Below are positions 8,771-16,750 of a stretch of 64,000 bases of DNA, in pieces. Location: NCBI GenBank assembly GCA_017525855.1, contig JAFXSE010000118.1, positions 1 to 64,000 on the forward strand, read 5' to 3'. The stretch comes from Bacilli bacterium (GTDB taxonomy: Bacteria > Bacillota > Bacilli > RF39 > UBA660). How positions within the stretch are numbered: position 1 is the first letter of the stretch; each line of letters opens with the position of its first letter. The position numbers and the translations under genes are program-made. Below the pieces are notes generated by a model, which did no database searches, was not told the origin of the DNA, and was given only the letters and a program-made list of their open reading frames with translations.

Positions 8771-9508
8771 ATGTTAATAACTAGTTTAGAAAATGAAAGA
8801 GTTAAAAAATATATAAAATTAAAAGAAAAAAAGTATCGTGATGAATTTAATGAATTTATTGTAGAAGGTTCACATTTAGTGATAGAAGCATATAAACAAG
8901 GTTTAATTAAAGAATTAATACTTGAAAAAGATGAGGTCTTTCCACTAGATATTGAAAACATAGTATATTTACCAATGGAAATTATTAATAAAATAAGTAC
9001 AGTTGAAACTCCCCAAACAGTTATGGCTTTATGTCAAAAAAAACAAGAAGATGACAATTTAGGAAATCGTATTTTACTTGTAGATGATGTACAAGATCCT
9101 GGTAACTTAGGAACCATTATTAGAAGCGCAGTTGCTTTTAATATTGATACTGTTGTCTTAAGTGAAAATACTGTAGATTTATATAATCCAAAGACTATAA
9201 GAGCTACTCAAGGAATGTTTTTTCATATTAATGTTTTAAGAAAAAATCTAATTGAAATAATAGAAAAATTGAAGGAAAAAGAAATACCAATATATGGAAC
9301 TTTAGTAGAGCATGGAGAAGATGTTAGACAACTACTTTCAAATGACAAAGAAAAGTTTGCTCTAGTTGTTGGAAATGAAGGTAATGGTGTAAGACGTGAA
9401 ATAACTGATAAGTGCGATAAAAATCTTTATATTAGAATGAATACTGATGTAGAAAGTTTAAATGTAGGAGTTGCTACTAGTATACTTCTATATGAATTAG
9501 ATAGATAA
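8771..9508 (+). CDS. SpoU/TrmH-family RNA 2'-O-methyltransferase
   Basis: 245 residues. The N-terminal substrate-binding domain (KKYIKLKEKKYRDEFNEFIVEGSHLV) is followed by a SPOUT knot domain with DDVQDPGNLGTIIRSA, VVGNEGNGV and MNTDVESLNVGVATSILLYEL, the three SpoU motifs. Members methylate 2'-OH of guanosine in 23S rRNA or tRNA using S-adenosylmethionine. The exact target (RlmB-like or another site) cannot be fixed from sequence, so no symbol is given. rimM begins 1 nt after the stop codon. Confidence 0.88.
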   Translation: MLITSLENERVKKYIKLKEKKYRDEFNEFIVEGSHLVIEAYKQGLIKELILEKDEVFPLDIENIVYLPMEIINKISTVETPQTVMALCQKKQEDDNLGNRILLVDDVQDPGNLGTIIRSAVAFNIDTVVLSENTVDLYNPKTIRATQGMFFHINVLRKNLIEIIEKLKEKEIPIYGTLVEHGEDVRQLLSNDKEKFALVVGNEGNGVRREITDKCDKNLYIRMNTDVESLNVGVATSILLYELDR

Positions 9509-9509
9509 T

Positions 9510-9992
9510 ATGGAATTAGTTTATTTAGGAAAAATAACATCTACTCATGGCATAAAAGGGGAACTTAAAATAAAATCTAATTTCGAGTATAAAGAAGAAG
9601 CACTAAAACCAGGAAATGATATTGTTATTAATGGTCAAAAATATAATATTAAAACATATAGAAGACATAAAGATTATGAAATGGTTACCTTAGATAATTA
9701 TAAAAATATCAATGATGTATTATTCTTGTTAAAACAGGATGTTTATATAGATAAACAGGCATTAAATGATAATTTAATACTTGATAATGATTTGTTAACT
9801 TATAGTGTTTTTATAGATGATAAAATAGGAAATATTAAAGAGATATTCTTTGCTAGTAAAACTAATAAGATATTAAGAATTACAATTGATAATAAAGAAA
9901 TACTTGTTCCTTATTCTAAAGAATTTATAAAAAAGATAAATAAAAAAGAGAAAAAAATATATATTGAATTAATAGATGGGATGATATTATGA
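9510..9992 (+). CDS. rimM: 16S rRNA processing protein RimM
   Basis: 160 residues, the usual length. The N-terminal RimM domain begins LVYLGKITSTHGIKGELKIKS, the family signature, and the C-terminal PRC-barrel domain includes KILVPYSKEFIKKINKKEKKIYI-like sequence. It acts in 30S subunit maturation near ribosomal protein S19. Its stop overlaps the ATG of trmD by four bases, which fits the conserved rimM-trmD coupling. Confidence 0.92.
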   Translation: MELVYLGKITSTHGIKGELKIKSNFEYKEEALKPGNDIVINGQKYNIKTYRRHKDYEMVTLDNYKNINDVLFLLKQDVYIDKQALNDNLILDNDLLTYSVFIDDKIGNIKEIFFASKTNKILRITIDNKEILVPYSKEFIKKINKKEKKIYIELIDGMIL

Positions 9993-10657
9993 AAATAGAC
10001 ATACTAACACTTTTTCCTAACATGTTTAATGGAGTATTTGAAGAATCAATTATAAAACGAGCACTTGATGATAAAAAAGTAGAGATAAAGCTACATAATT
10101 TTAGAGATTATACTTTAGATCCTCATAATAAAGTTGATGATACTCCTTATGGTGGTGGAGTAGGAATGGTTCTTATGTGTCAGCCTATATTTGATTGCGT
10201 TAACAAACTAAGAACTAAAGATAGTAAAGTAATACTTCTAACTCCTTCTGGAAAAGTATATAATCAAAAGACTGCATACGATTTATCAAAAGAAAAACAC
10301 TTGATAATTATTTGTGGGCACTATGAAGGTTTTGATGAAAGAATCACTTCTACATGTGATTTAGAACTAAGTATTGGCGATTATGTCCTTACAGGTGGAG
10401 AAGTACCAGCTATGGTGCTTGTTGATTCCATCACAAGATTAATTCCTGGCGTAATTAACGAAAGAAGCCACATTGAAGACTCTTTTAATGAAAATTACTT
10501 ACTCGATTATCCGACATATACAAAACCAAGAGTATATGAAGGTATGGAAGTTCCTGAAATACTAATATCAGGAGATCATAAAAAAATAGCTGAATATCGT
10601 TATCAAGAATCACTAAAAAGAACTAAAGAAAGACGTCCAGATCTTTTAGAAAAGTAG
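9989..10657 (+). CDS. trmD: tRNA (guanine-N1)-methyltransferase TrmD
   Basis: 222 residues. Makes m1G37 in tRNAs to prevent frameshifting. Visible motifs are DDTPYGGGVGMVLMCQPIF, ICGHYEGFDERI and the knot region LSIGDYVLTGGEVPAMV, followed by SRLIP-type sequence (DSITRLIPGVI) and the C-terminal helical domain. The start overlaps the rimM stop (ATGA). Its TAG stop sits in the ribosome binding site of the next gene. Confidence 0.95.
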   Translation: MKIDILTLFPNMFNGVFEESIIKRALDDKKVEIKLHNFRDYTLDPHNKVDDTPYGGGVGMVLMCQPIFDCVNKLRTKDSKVILLTPSGKVYNQKTAYDLSKEKHLIIICGHYEGFDERITSTCDLELSIGDYVLTGGEVPAMVLVDSITRLIPGVINERSHIEDSFNENYLLDYPTYTKPRVYEGMEVPEILISGDHKKIAEYRYQESLKRTKERRPDLLEK

Positions 10658-10665
10658 GTGCTTTT

Positions 10666-11112
10666 ATGTATAAAATAAAAGAAAATACAAGAAAAATAGG
10701 CAAAATAACCAATAAATTAGACTTTGTAAATATTGATGGATATGTTATGAAGTCAAAAAGCAAATATTTTATGATTGATGGAGAAAAAATAACAGATATT
10801 AAAATTATAAATGATAATTTAGTTCATAACATAATAAGTGAAAAAGTTAATAAAAAGTATAATAGATTAATTAAAGAATTAACAAATTTACTATTATCTG
10901 AAGATGATGATGCTGAAGGCTCAATGAATGAAATATTAAATAGGATAGAAAAATTCAGACAAGAAATTAAATTTAAATATCGTTCATATTTAAAAAATAA
11001 GGAACTTGAAAAGATGGCTAGACAATTAAGAATTTTTCAAAAAGAGGCTAAAATAAAACTAGAAGAAATAAATAACTATAAACATATGAATACTATAGGT
11101 AGAAATAGATAA
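10666..11112 (+). CDS. Conserved-looking small protein of unknown function
   Basis: 148 residues between trmD and rplS, a position normally empty in Bacilli. I do not recognise it. The first ~60 residues look like a small beta domain (DFVNIDGYVMKSKSKYFMIDGEKI); the remainder is a long charged helix with likely coiled coil (ILNRIEKFRQEIKFKYRSYLKN). No signal peptide or membrane span. The AGGTG ribosome binding site overlaps the trmD stop, so it is co-expressed with trmD; an RNA- or ribosome-related role is only a guess from context. Confidence 0.7.
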   Translation: MYKIKENTRKIGKITNKLDFVNIDGYVMKSKSKYFMIDGEKITDIKIINDNLVHNIISEKVNKKYNRLIKELTNLLLSEDDDAEGSMNEILNRIEKFRQEIKFKYRSYLKNKELEKMARQLRIFQKEAKIKLEEINNYKHMNTIGRNR

Positions 11113-11139
11113 TATTAATCATTAAAAAGCAATTTCTTA

Positions 11140-11168
11140 TTGCAATATAAGCTATTTTATGTTACAAT
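11140..11168 (+). promoter_or_regulatory. SigA promoter of rplS
   Basis: TTGCAA, 17-nt spacer, TACAAT. It gives rplS its own transcript with a leader of about 75 nt. Confidence 0.65.
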
Positions 11169-11179
11169 TAATAACGTCA

Positions 11180-11219
11180 AAAGAAGTGATCCGCTGAAAA
11201 AAGTTTTTATGATCTCTTT
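11180..11219 (+). ncRNA. Candidate ribosomal protein L19 leader
   Basis: Just before the rplS ribosome binding site, AAAGA and GATC (5' side, separated by a 3-nt bulge) pair with GATC and TCTTT at the 3' side, enclosing a ~19-nt apical region. Position and size fit the short autoregulatory L19 leader known in low-GC Gram-positives, but the match was judged by eye. Confidence 0.5.
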
Positions 11220-11249
11220 ATAATATATAATGAATGGAGGAATCAGAAG

Positions 11250-11594
11250 ATGAATGTAATTGACAAAATTAATGAAAAACAAATAAGAAAAGATATTCCT
11301 GAATTCCGTGTTGGTGATACTGTAAAAGTTGGTGTTAGAATCATCGAAGGAAAAAGAGAACGTGTTCAGGATTATGAAGGTATTGTAGTAGCAAAACGTG
11401 GTGGAAGTGTTTCAGAAACATTTACAGTACGTAAAATGTCATCAGGTGTTGGAGTTGAAAGAACTTTCCCAGTTAATTCACCAAAACTTGCTTACGTTGA
11501 AGTAGTAAGAAAAGGTAGAGTAAGACGTGCAAAACTTACATTCTTAAAAGGAATGGTTGGTCAATACCGCATCAAAGAAAGAGGACAAAAATAA
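11250..11594 (+). CDS. rplS: 50S ribosomal protein L19
   Basis: 114 residues, standard length. Contains FRVGDTVKVGVRIIEGKRERVQDYEGIV and the conserved RTFPVNSPKLAYVEVVRKGRVRRAKL. L19 sits at the 30S-50S interface. Strong GGAGG and ATG at 11250. Preceded by its own promoter and leader, and its stop lies in the 5' arm of a terminator, so most transcripts should end before lepB. Confidence 0.97.
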   Translation: MNVIDKINEKQIRKDIPEFRVGDTVKVGVRIIEGKRERVQDYEGIVVAKRGGSVSETFTVRKMSSGVGVERTFPVNSPKLAYVEVVRKGRVRRAKLTFLKGMVGQYRIKERGQK

Positions 11595-11614
11595 GGGACT
11601 AACCCTTATTTTTT
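11590..11614 (+). terminator. Terminator overlapping the rplS stop codon
   Basis: Stem AATAAGGG / CCCTTATT, 5-nt loop, then TTTTTT. Confidence 0.85.
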
Positions 11615-11622
11615 ATTATAAT

Positions 11623-12138
11623 ATGAAAAATATAATTAAAGAAAATATCGTATATATAGTTATTATTTTATTAGTAATTTTAATAAAAATATTTATAGTT
11701 ACACCAGTTAGAGTACGTGGTGAAAGTATGGAAAAAACTCTTCAAAATAATGATATAATGATTTTAAATAAGATGGCATATAAATTTAATGATATAAAAA
11801 GATTTGATATAGTAGTTATAGATATTACAGATGAATATATTATAAAAAGAGTAATAGGACTTCCTGGAGAAAAAGTGGAATATAAAAATAACAAACTATA
11901 TATTAATGGAAAAGAGAAAAAAGAGACTTTTAATAAAGTAGATGATAAAGAATTAGAGGATTTTAATACCGAAAAATTAGGAAGCATAACAGTTCCTAAA
12001 GATTCATATCTGGTACTAGGTGATAATAGACCTAATTCACTAGATAGTAGAAAATTAGGATTTATTAAGACAAAAAACATTATAGGTAGAACTAAATTTA
12101 CTATTTTTCCTTTTAGTAAATTTGGAAATAAAAAATAA
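11623..12138 (+). CDS. lepB: Signal peptidase I
   Basis: 171 residues from ATG 11623. One N-terminal membrane span (IVYIVIILLVILIKIFIVTPV), then box B with the catalytic Ser in VRGESMEKTL, box C/D with the catalytic Lys region in DEYIIKRVIGLPGEKV, and box E in SYLVLGDNRPNSLDSRKLG. Cleaves signal peptides of exported proteins. An upstream in-frame ATG at 11557 lies inside rplS and the terminator and is unlikely to be used. No good Shine-Dalgarno precedes 11623, and a TATAAT sits at 11617-11622 right against the ATG, which is odd. rplS-lepB-rbgA-rnhB adjacency is common in Bacillota. Confidence 0.9.
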   Translation: MKNIIKENIVYIVIILLVILIKIFIVTPVRVRGESMEKTLQNNDIMILNKMAYKFNDIKRFDIVVIDITDEYIIKRVIGLPGEKVEYKNNKLYINGKEKKETFNKVDDKELEDFNTEKLGSITVPKDSYLVLGDNRPNSLDSRKLGFIKTKNIIGRTKFTIFPFSKFGNKK

Positions 12139-12158
12139 TAATTAGTAGTGGAGGGCTT

Positions 12159-12947
12159 ATGTTTTGTTATAAGTGTGGAAAAGAAAATGATAATAGTAGT
12201 GCATTTTGTGAAGGATGCGGTGCTGAACTAGTAAATAAAGAAAAAATTGATAGTATTAAAAAGGGTAAAAGTAAAAGCAAATTGGACACTTTAAACACAG
12301 CAGGTGAAATAGGTGCAGAAGTTGCTAAAAAGAGTGTTAAAACAGTATCTAAAGGTGTAAAAGTAGCAAGAAGAGTAGCTATATTTTCAGTAATCATTGC
12401 CCTTGCCTTAGGTATATTAAATTACTATTTTACTTATATGGTAGAAAGCCCAGATAAAGTCGTTCAAAAAGCAATGGCTGCTAAAGAAAAAAATGACATT
12501 AAAACATTAGTTAGCTGCTTTGATCCCCAATTCCAACAAAAGTTTAATATTGCTTTTAAAATGACAGGAGGAGTATTAAACTCATTAATTGGAACAAACT
12601 TAGATTGGTCAACTTTATTTGATGCAACTTCAGCTTTTTCAGATTATCTTGATATGCCAGTTGCAAAATGTCATCCAACTAACTATGCTGTAACATCAAT
12701 AACAGGAGAAAAACTTAAAGCTTTTGTAAATAAATTTGGAACTAAAATAGAATCTATTGGTAATGCATTGGGAAGTGAAGCAACAGTAGCATTTGATGTA
12801 GATAATACAGAAGAGTGTCGTCTTACTGATGATCAAGGAAATGGTACAAAAATGAGATATAGTATTGTAGTAAAAAAATATGATAAATCATGGTTAATTC
12901 CAATAGTTGAAGATCAAAAACCAGAATTTATAAGTTCACATAATTAA
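12159..12947 (+). CDS. Zinc-ribbon membrane-anchored protein
   Basis: 262 residues. Starts with a double CxxC zinc ribbon (FCYKCGKENDNSSAFCEGCG), followed by a Lys/Ser linker, one membrane span near 73-95 (VAIFSVIIALALGILNYYF) and an extracytoplasmic domain of ~165 residues. Proteins of this build are common in Firmicutes and poorly characterised; no function is assigned. GGAGGG precedes the ATG, 20 nt after lepB, so it can be read from the same transcript. Confidence 0.75.
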   Translation: MFCYKCGKENDNSSAFCEGCGAELVNKEKIDSIKKGKSKSKLDTLNTAGEIGAEVAKKSVKTVSKGVKVARRVAIFSVIIALALGILNYYFTYMVESPDKVVQKAMAAKEKNDIKTLVSCFDPQFQQKFNIAFKMTGGVLNSLIGTNLDWSTLFDATSAFSDYLDMPVAKCHPTNYAVTSITGEKLKAFVNKFGTKIESIGNALGSEATVAFDVDNTEECRLTDDQGNGTKMRYSIVVKKYDKSWLIPIVEDQKPEFISSHN

Positions 12948-12952
12948 ATTTT

Positions 12953-12976
12953 AAGTAGATTTTAAATCTACTTTTT
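12953..12976 (+). terminator. Terminator at the left edge of the accessory region
   Basis: Stem AAGTAGATT / AATCTACTT with a 3-nt loop and a short T run. Confidence 0.75.
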
Positions 12977-13044
12977 ACATATATGGAAGTAATGAGTAAT
13001 CATTTTTAATATAGATTAGTTATAATAATTAAAAAGAAAGGTGA

Positions 13045-13269
13045 TATTATTCAATACAAAAATTATCAGAGGCTGATACTTGGTATAATATGAAGCAAAA
13101 ATCGACTGTTAAACCATTAATGAAAACTATATCTCCCGATATAAATGGAATTACAAAAATAGAAATAGATTGGAAAGATACGTATAAAGAATTAAATAAA
13201 GGGACATATAGGATTAGTAAAAAGAAGGGTTTTAATACTTTATATAGTGAAGAATTTGAAATAGAGTAA
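13045..13269 (+). pseudogene. Remnant of an Ig-like-domain lipoprotein/exoprotein
   Basis: An open frame with no proper start lies behind a ribosome binding site-like AAAGGTG. From ATG 13090 it reads 59 residues ending IDWKDTYKELNKGTYRISK...YSEEFEIE, which resembles the C-terminal strand pattern of Big_14-type bacterial Ig-like domains (W-x-x-x-Y-x-x-L-x-x-G-x-Y-R-I). No upstream domain or signal peptide remains. I read it as a decayed fragment; a small functional ORF from 13090 is the alternative. Apart from this fragment and two terminators, 12948-13508 holds nothing I can assign. Confidence 0.5.
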
Positions 13270-13340
13270 TAATTGTACAAAAAAGAAAAGTTATAGCAAC
13301 AGAACAAGTAAAAACATTAAAAATAAAATATCAAATAATA

Positions 13341-13370
13341 ATAAAACAGATTATAGAAAATCTGTTTTAT
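13341..13370. terminator. Strong bidirectional-type hairpin
   Basis: Perfect 12-bp stem ATAAAACAGATT / AATCTGTTTTAT with a 6-nt loop. It separates the Ig-like remnant from the first cargo gene. Confidence 0.75.
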
Positions 13371-13508
13371 TTATGTTATGATTTTAATAATTTTATAAAA
13401 GAAGTTAATCTCTAATAAATGAAAATAAAATTTTACTATCTTATTAATTATACTAGGCTAATTTTAAAAAAAATAGTATAATAAATAATAGGTATTTAGG
13501 AGGCATTC

Positions 13509-14063
13509 ATGATTTATATAACAAGACACGGACAAACTGATTGGAATGTTCAAAAAAAAGTAATGGGTAGATGTGATGAACCATTAAACGAAACTGGATT
13601 AAAACAAGCGGAAGAGACTAAGAAGAATTTGCTTGATACTGATATTGATTTAATTATTTGTTCTCCTCTTAAAAGAGCAAAAGAAACAGCAGAGATTATT
13701 AATAAAGGAAGAAATATCCCTATAATTTATGACGAAAGAATTATTGAAAGAGATTTTGGAGAACATGAAGGAAAACAAACCAAAGATTTTGATTTTCACG
13801 GTTATTGGGATTATTATAGAAATATACAATATGAACGTGCAGAAAACATACAAGTGTTTTTCAAAAGAGTATATGATTTTTTAGAGGATATTTCAAAAAA
13901 ATATGAAGATAAAAATGTACTATTAGTTGCACATGGAGGTATTAGTATTCCTGTTGAGTGTTATTTTAATGGTAATATACCTGAAGGTTCACTTGTTGAT
14001 GCTGGGTTGGTATTAGGAAATTGCCAAGTAAGAAATTATAAAGTTAAACAGAAAATAAAATAA
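13509..14063 (+). CDS. Histidine phosphatase (phosphoglycerate mutase-like)
   Basis: 184 residues. The catalytic RHG motif is YITRHGQTDWN at residue ~5; second-half catalytic His is in LLVAHGG; the phosphate pocket Arg lies in SPLKRAKETAEII and the acid in ERDFGEHEG. Family members hydrolyse diverse phosphate esters; substrate unknown. Closely related to the protein at 15967-16500 (shared YERAENIQVFF / YEKAENVQDFF and CYFNG). AGGAGG precedes ATG 13509. First gene of the accessory region and possibly co-transcribed with the NTF2-like gene 14 nt downstream. Confidence 0.85.
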   Translation: MIYITRHGQTDWNVQKKVMGRCDEPLNETGLKQAEETKKNLLDTDIDLIICSPLKRAKETAEIINKGRNIPIIYDERIIERDFGEHEGKQTKDFDFHGYWDYYRNIQYERAENIQVFFKRVYDFLEDISKKYEDKNVLLVAHGGISIPVECYFNGNIPEGSLVDAGLVLGNCQVRNYKVKQKIK

Positions 14064-14077
14064 AATATGGAGGAATT

Positions 14078-14440
14078 ATGCTAGAAAAATATAATAAGTG
14101 GACAAAAGAATTTATGGATTCATGGAAAGAATTAGATTGGAAAAGAACTCTAGAAACATTAGATAAAAATGTTAGATATTATGAAAATCCAATTGATGAA
14201 CCTTGTCATGATTTTAACGAAGTTACAAACTTATGGAATGTCGTTGCTGATAATCAAAAAGATATTGATTATGAATATGAAATAATTTCTTATAATGAGA
14301 AAACTTGCATTATTAATTGGCAAATGACAAGAATACTAACTAAAGGTGATATTAAACAAGAAATAGATGGTATATTTCAAGTATCCATTAATGATGAAGG
14401 TAAATGTACATATTTTAAGCAATGGAGATTTACTAGATAA
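14078..14440 (+). CDS. NTF2-like / SnoaL-type protein
   Basis: 120 residues. An N-terminal helix (YNKWTKEFMDSWKELDWKRTLETLDKNVRYYENP) followed by beta strands (KTCIINWQMTRIL, EIDGIFQVSI, YFKQWRF) gives the alpha-beta cone pattern of NTF2-like proteins. The pocket residues vary, so no reaction is proposed. GGAGG precedes the ATG; 14 nt after the phosphatase stop. Confidence 0.65.
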   Translation: MLEKYNKWTKEFMDSWKELDWKRTLETLDKNVRYYENPIDEPCHDFNEVTNLWNVVADNQKDIDYEYEIISYNEKTCIINWQMTRILTKGDIKQEIDGIFQVSINDEGKCTYFKQWRFTR

Positions 14441-14455
14441 TAGGTGATTAAAATA

Positions 14456-15409
14456 ATGATTTGGGATAAAAAAGAATTAACTCTAATGGATAATTTAAAA
14501 AAACAGTACAATGAGAATTTAACACAAGAACAGAAAAATGCTTTAATAAGATATAATTCTAGTTTATTTATTTATTTTAATAAAATTGTATCGATAGATG
14601 GATATGAAAGTATGGATATAGATGAATTATATGCATTAATGAAACCTTTCATAGAACAATACTATTATGTTATTAAAAATTTGACACTTTTTATGAGTAA
14701 AAATGATTCTAATGACGAATTATTAAAAGGTATTCTTTCATCGGTAATTGATGAAGACGTTATGGCATACGCTTCAATATTAGGATTTTATGATAAAATT
14801 CCAGAAGAATATACTTTACATGAAATACTAAAAATACTCGTAGAAGATGGTATTCTTAAACCAGAAGACTTTAATTTCGATGATATAGTATCATGCAGGA
14901 AAGTATTGGACTTTGTATTAGCTGCTGATTATTATAATGCAGAAAAAAAACTTAATATTCTTATAACACAGAGATTAGAAAAAACATATAAAATACTTAT
15001 TAAAAATTTGTTAAAAGATATAAATACTATAAAAAATATTCAATCTGATGCAATTGTTATGCCCGAGGATACAGTCGTTTATAGAGGAATAAGATCAGAT
15101 GATGAAATAAAAGTTGAGGATTTATCAACGAGTGATTTTGTATCAACATCCTTAAGTGAAGATATTGCGTCGCAGTATATTACAAGAAGAGAAGGAAATA
15201 ATAATACATTATTATCTATAAAAATTCCAAAAGGTACACCTGTTTTTGTGTTTCCGCAAACTGTGAAAAGCGATGGCTTTTGGCCTCAAAATTTATTTCT
15301 TTCAGAGGATAACAGTATCTTTGAAATAATGTTTGATAAGACAAAAGCAAAAAATGTTGAAATACTTGGTATTGAAACATTAGAATCTAGTAAAAGTAAT
15401 AAGATGTAA
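14456..15409 (+). CDS. Putative ADP-ribosyltransferase-domain protein
   Basis: 317 residues from ATG 14456 (AGGTGA upstream favours it over GTG 14444). The N-terminal ~180 residues are helical and unrecognised. The C-terminal third matches the layout of the actin/Rho-type ADP-ribosyltransferase fold: Arg in TVVYRGI, the STS motif in SDFVSTSLSEDIA, strand LLSIKIPKGTPVFVFP, and a Glu in SIFEIMFD where the ExE loop is expected. Only one Glu of the usual Q/E-x-E pair is clear, so activity is uncertain. No signal peptide, so a type IV secreted toxin is not implied; an intracellular effector or toxin-like role is inference. Located before the first rbgA-type module. Confidence 0.6.
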   Translation: MIWDKKELTLMDNLKKQYNENLTQEQKNALIRYNSSLFIYFNKIVSIDGYESMDIDELYALMKPFIEQYYYVIKNLTLFMSKNDSNDELLKGILSSVIDEDVMAYASILGFYDKIPEEYTLHEILKILVEDGILKPEDFNFDDIVSCRKVLDFVLAADYYNAEKKLNILITQRLEKTYKILIKNLLKDINTIKNIQSDAIVMPEDTVVYRGIRSDDEIKVEDLSTSDFVSTSLSEDIASQYITRREGNNNTLLSIKIPKGTPVFVFPQTVKSDGFWPQNLFLSEDNSIFEIMFDKTKAKNVEILGIETLESSKSNKM

Positions 15410-15435
15410 TGAGTAAAAGAAAATGAGGTTTATTT

Positions 15436-15891
15436 ATGATTGAATATAAAATAAATTCCTGCAAATATAATATTAAAGATTTTATAAAGAATATTGTAGT
15501 AAATGAATTTAATATTGATTATTGGGATGAATGGTTAGAAAACCAAGAATATAATAAACTCCAAGAAAAACCCAATATTTTAATAAGTGCTGAGCAAGAT
15601 AAAAAACTAATTGGTATATGTTCAATTAAAGAATTATCCAAAGATGAATGTTTACTTAATTCATTTTATGTAGAAAAATCTTCAAGAAATAAAGGAATCG
15701 GTTCAAGAATATTTAATATGTGTGAAGATTATGCAAATAAATATAAAAAAATAGTTTTGTGTGTTGATCCTAACTTTAAGGAAGCTATTACATTTTATGA
15801 AAATAGAGATTATGTATTTGATTATTATGATAATAATAGCAAAGAATTACATTATCATAAAAAAATAAAAGGAGTTGATAGGGATGAATGA
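15436..15891 (+). CDS. GNAT acetyltransferase
   Basis: 151 residues. Acetyl-CoA binding motif A is LNSFYVEKSSRNKGIGSRIFNMCEDYA (R/Q-x-x-G-x-G pattern as RNKGIG), with motif B in AITFYENRDYVFDYY. Substrate unknown. Its last residues, KGVDRDE, are encoded by the beginning of the repeat module (AAAGGAGTTGAT), and its TGA overlaps the ATG of the module's small frame, so the gene's 3' end was fixed by the module junction. Confidence 0.8.
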   Translation: MIEYKINSCKYNIKDFIKNIVVNEFNIDYWDEWLENQEYNKLQEKPNILISAEQDKKLIGICSIKELSKDECLLNSFYVEKSSRNKGIGSRIFNMCEDYANKYKKIVLCVDPNFKEAITFYENRDYVFDYYDNNSKELHYHKKIKGVDRDE

Positions 15892-15966
15892 AAATAAAAC
15901 TAATATAAATTGGTTGGCTTGTAATACGCCGACACATTTTGTAACAGTAGTGAGGAAGTGTAATAT
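15867..15966 (+). repeat. rbgA-head module 1 (short form)
   Basis: Ribosome binding site GGAGTTGAT, ATG 15884, codons NENKTNINW, then a divergent ~50-bp spacer unlike the others. The frame runs on to a 30-codon peptide. The next gene starts at 15967 after GAGGAAG. Confidence 0.85.
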
Positions 15967-16500
15967 ATGAATATATTTGTTGTAAGACATGGACAAACCG
16001 AATGGAATGTTATGAAAAAAATGCAAGGGTCTGCTGATATAGAATTAAATGAAAAAGGTTTATCACAAGCAAGTAATACTGCAGATATGCTAAAAGATTC
16101 AGCGTTTGATATAATTTTTTGTTCACCTTTAAAAAGAGCTAGACAAACTGCTAAAATAATAAATGATGATAGAAGACTTAATATTGTTTTTGATGAAAGA
16201 TTAAGAGAAAGAAATTATGGAGAATTTGAAGGAACAAGTAAATCATCATTTGACTATAACGAATTTTGGTCATATCACAAGAATATGAAATATGAAAAAG
16301 CAGAAAATGTTCAAGATTTTTTTAGAAGAATATATAGTTTTTTAGATGACATAACTTCAAAAGAATATAACAATATTTTAATAGTTTGCCATGCGGGAGT
16401 AGAAAAAGCTATTGAATGTTATTTTAATGGATTAATGCCCGATGATGAAATTGGTCCATTTTTACCAGATAATGCAAGTGTGTTAAAATATAAAAAGTAA
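15967..16500 (+). CDS. Histidine phosphatase, second copy
   Basis: 177 residues; paralogue of the protein at 13509-14063, with FVVRHGQTEWN, SPLKRARQTAKII, ERNYGEFEG and VCHAGVEKAIECYFNG. All catalytic positions (RHG, Arg, Glu, distal His) are present. Substrate unknown. It lies between modules 1 and 2 and is the simplest single-gene cassette. Its stop codon shares its last bases with the AAAGGAGTTGAT of module 2. Confidence 0.85.
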   Translation: MNIFVVRHGQTEWNVMKKMQGSADIELNEKGLSQASNTADMLKDSAFDIIFCSPLKRARQTAKIINDDRRLNIVFDERLRERNYGEFEGTSKSSFDYNEFWSYHKNMKYEKAENVQDFFRRIYSFLDDITSKEYNNILIVCHAGVEKAIECYFNGLMPDDEIGPFLPDNASVLKYKK

Positions 16501-16750
16501 AGGAGTTGATCCACATGAATAATGAAAATAAAACTAATATAAATTGGTTGATTACGATTTATCCAAGAACAGAAGAAACATCCGATAAAATAAGGGATTG
16601 TGAGATATAAGATCTTACATGTTTTATATAAAAATGTAGTAAAATAGACTAAAATTAGTAAAAAAAGATTATTTTTAATACAAAAATAAATAGAAATTAA
16701 TAAGGTGATTACACCTTTTACCCCCCCCTAGAAAAAATGAGGTGAAATAT
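16499..16750 (+). repeat. rbgA-head module 2 (full form, type A)
   Basis: ATG 16515 with codons NNENKTNINW then LITIYPRTEETS. The first ~120 bp are almost identical to module 9. The spacer contains ACATG-TTTTATATAAAA-ATGT (near palindrome), a TAAAAT -10-like box, GGTGATTAC and a run of eight C at 16721-16728, longer than in any other module. It ends GAGGTGA, the ribosome binding site of the next gene. Confidence 0.88.
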
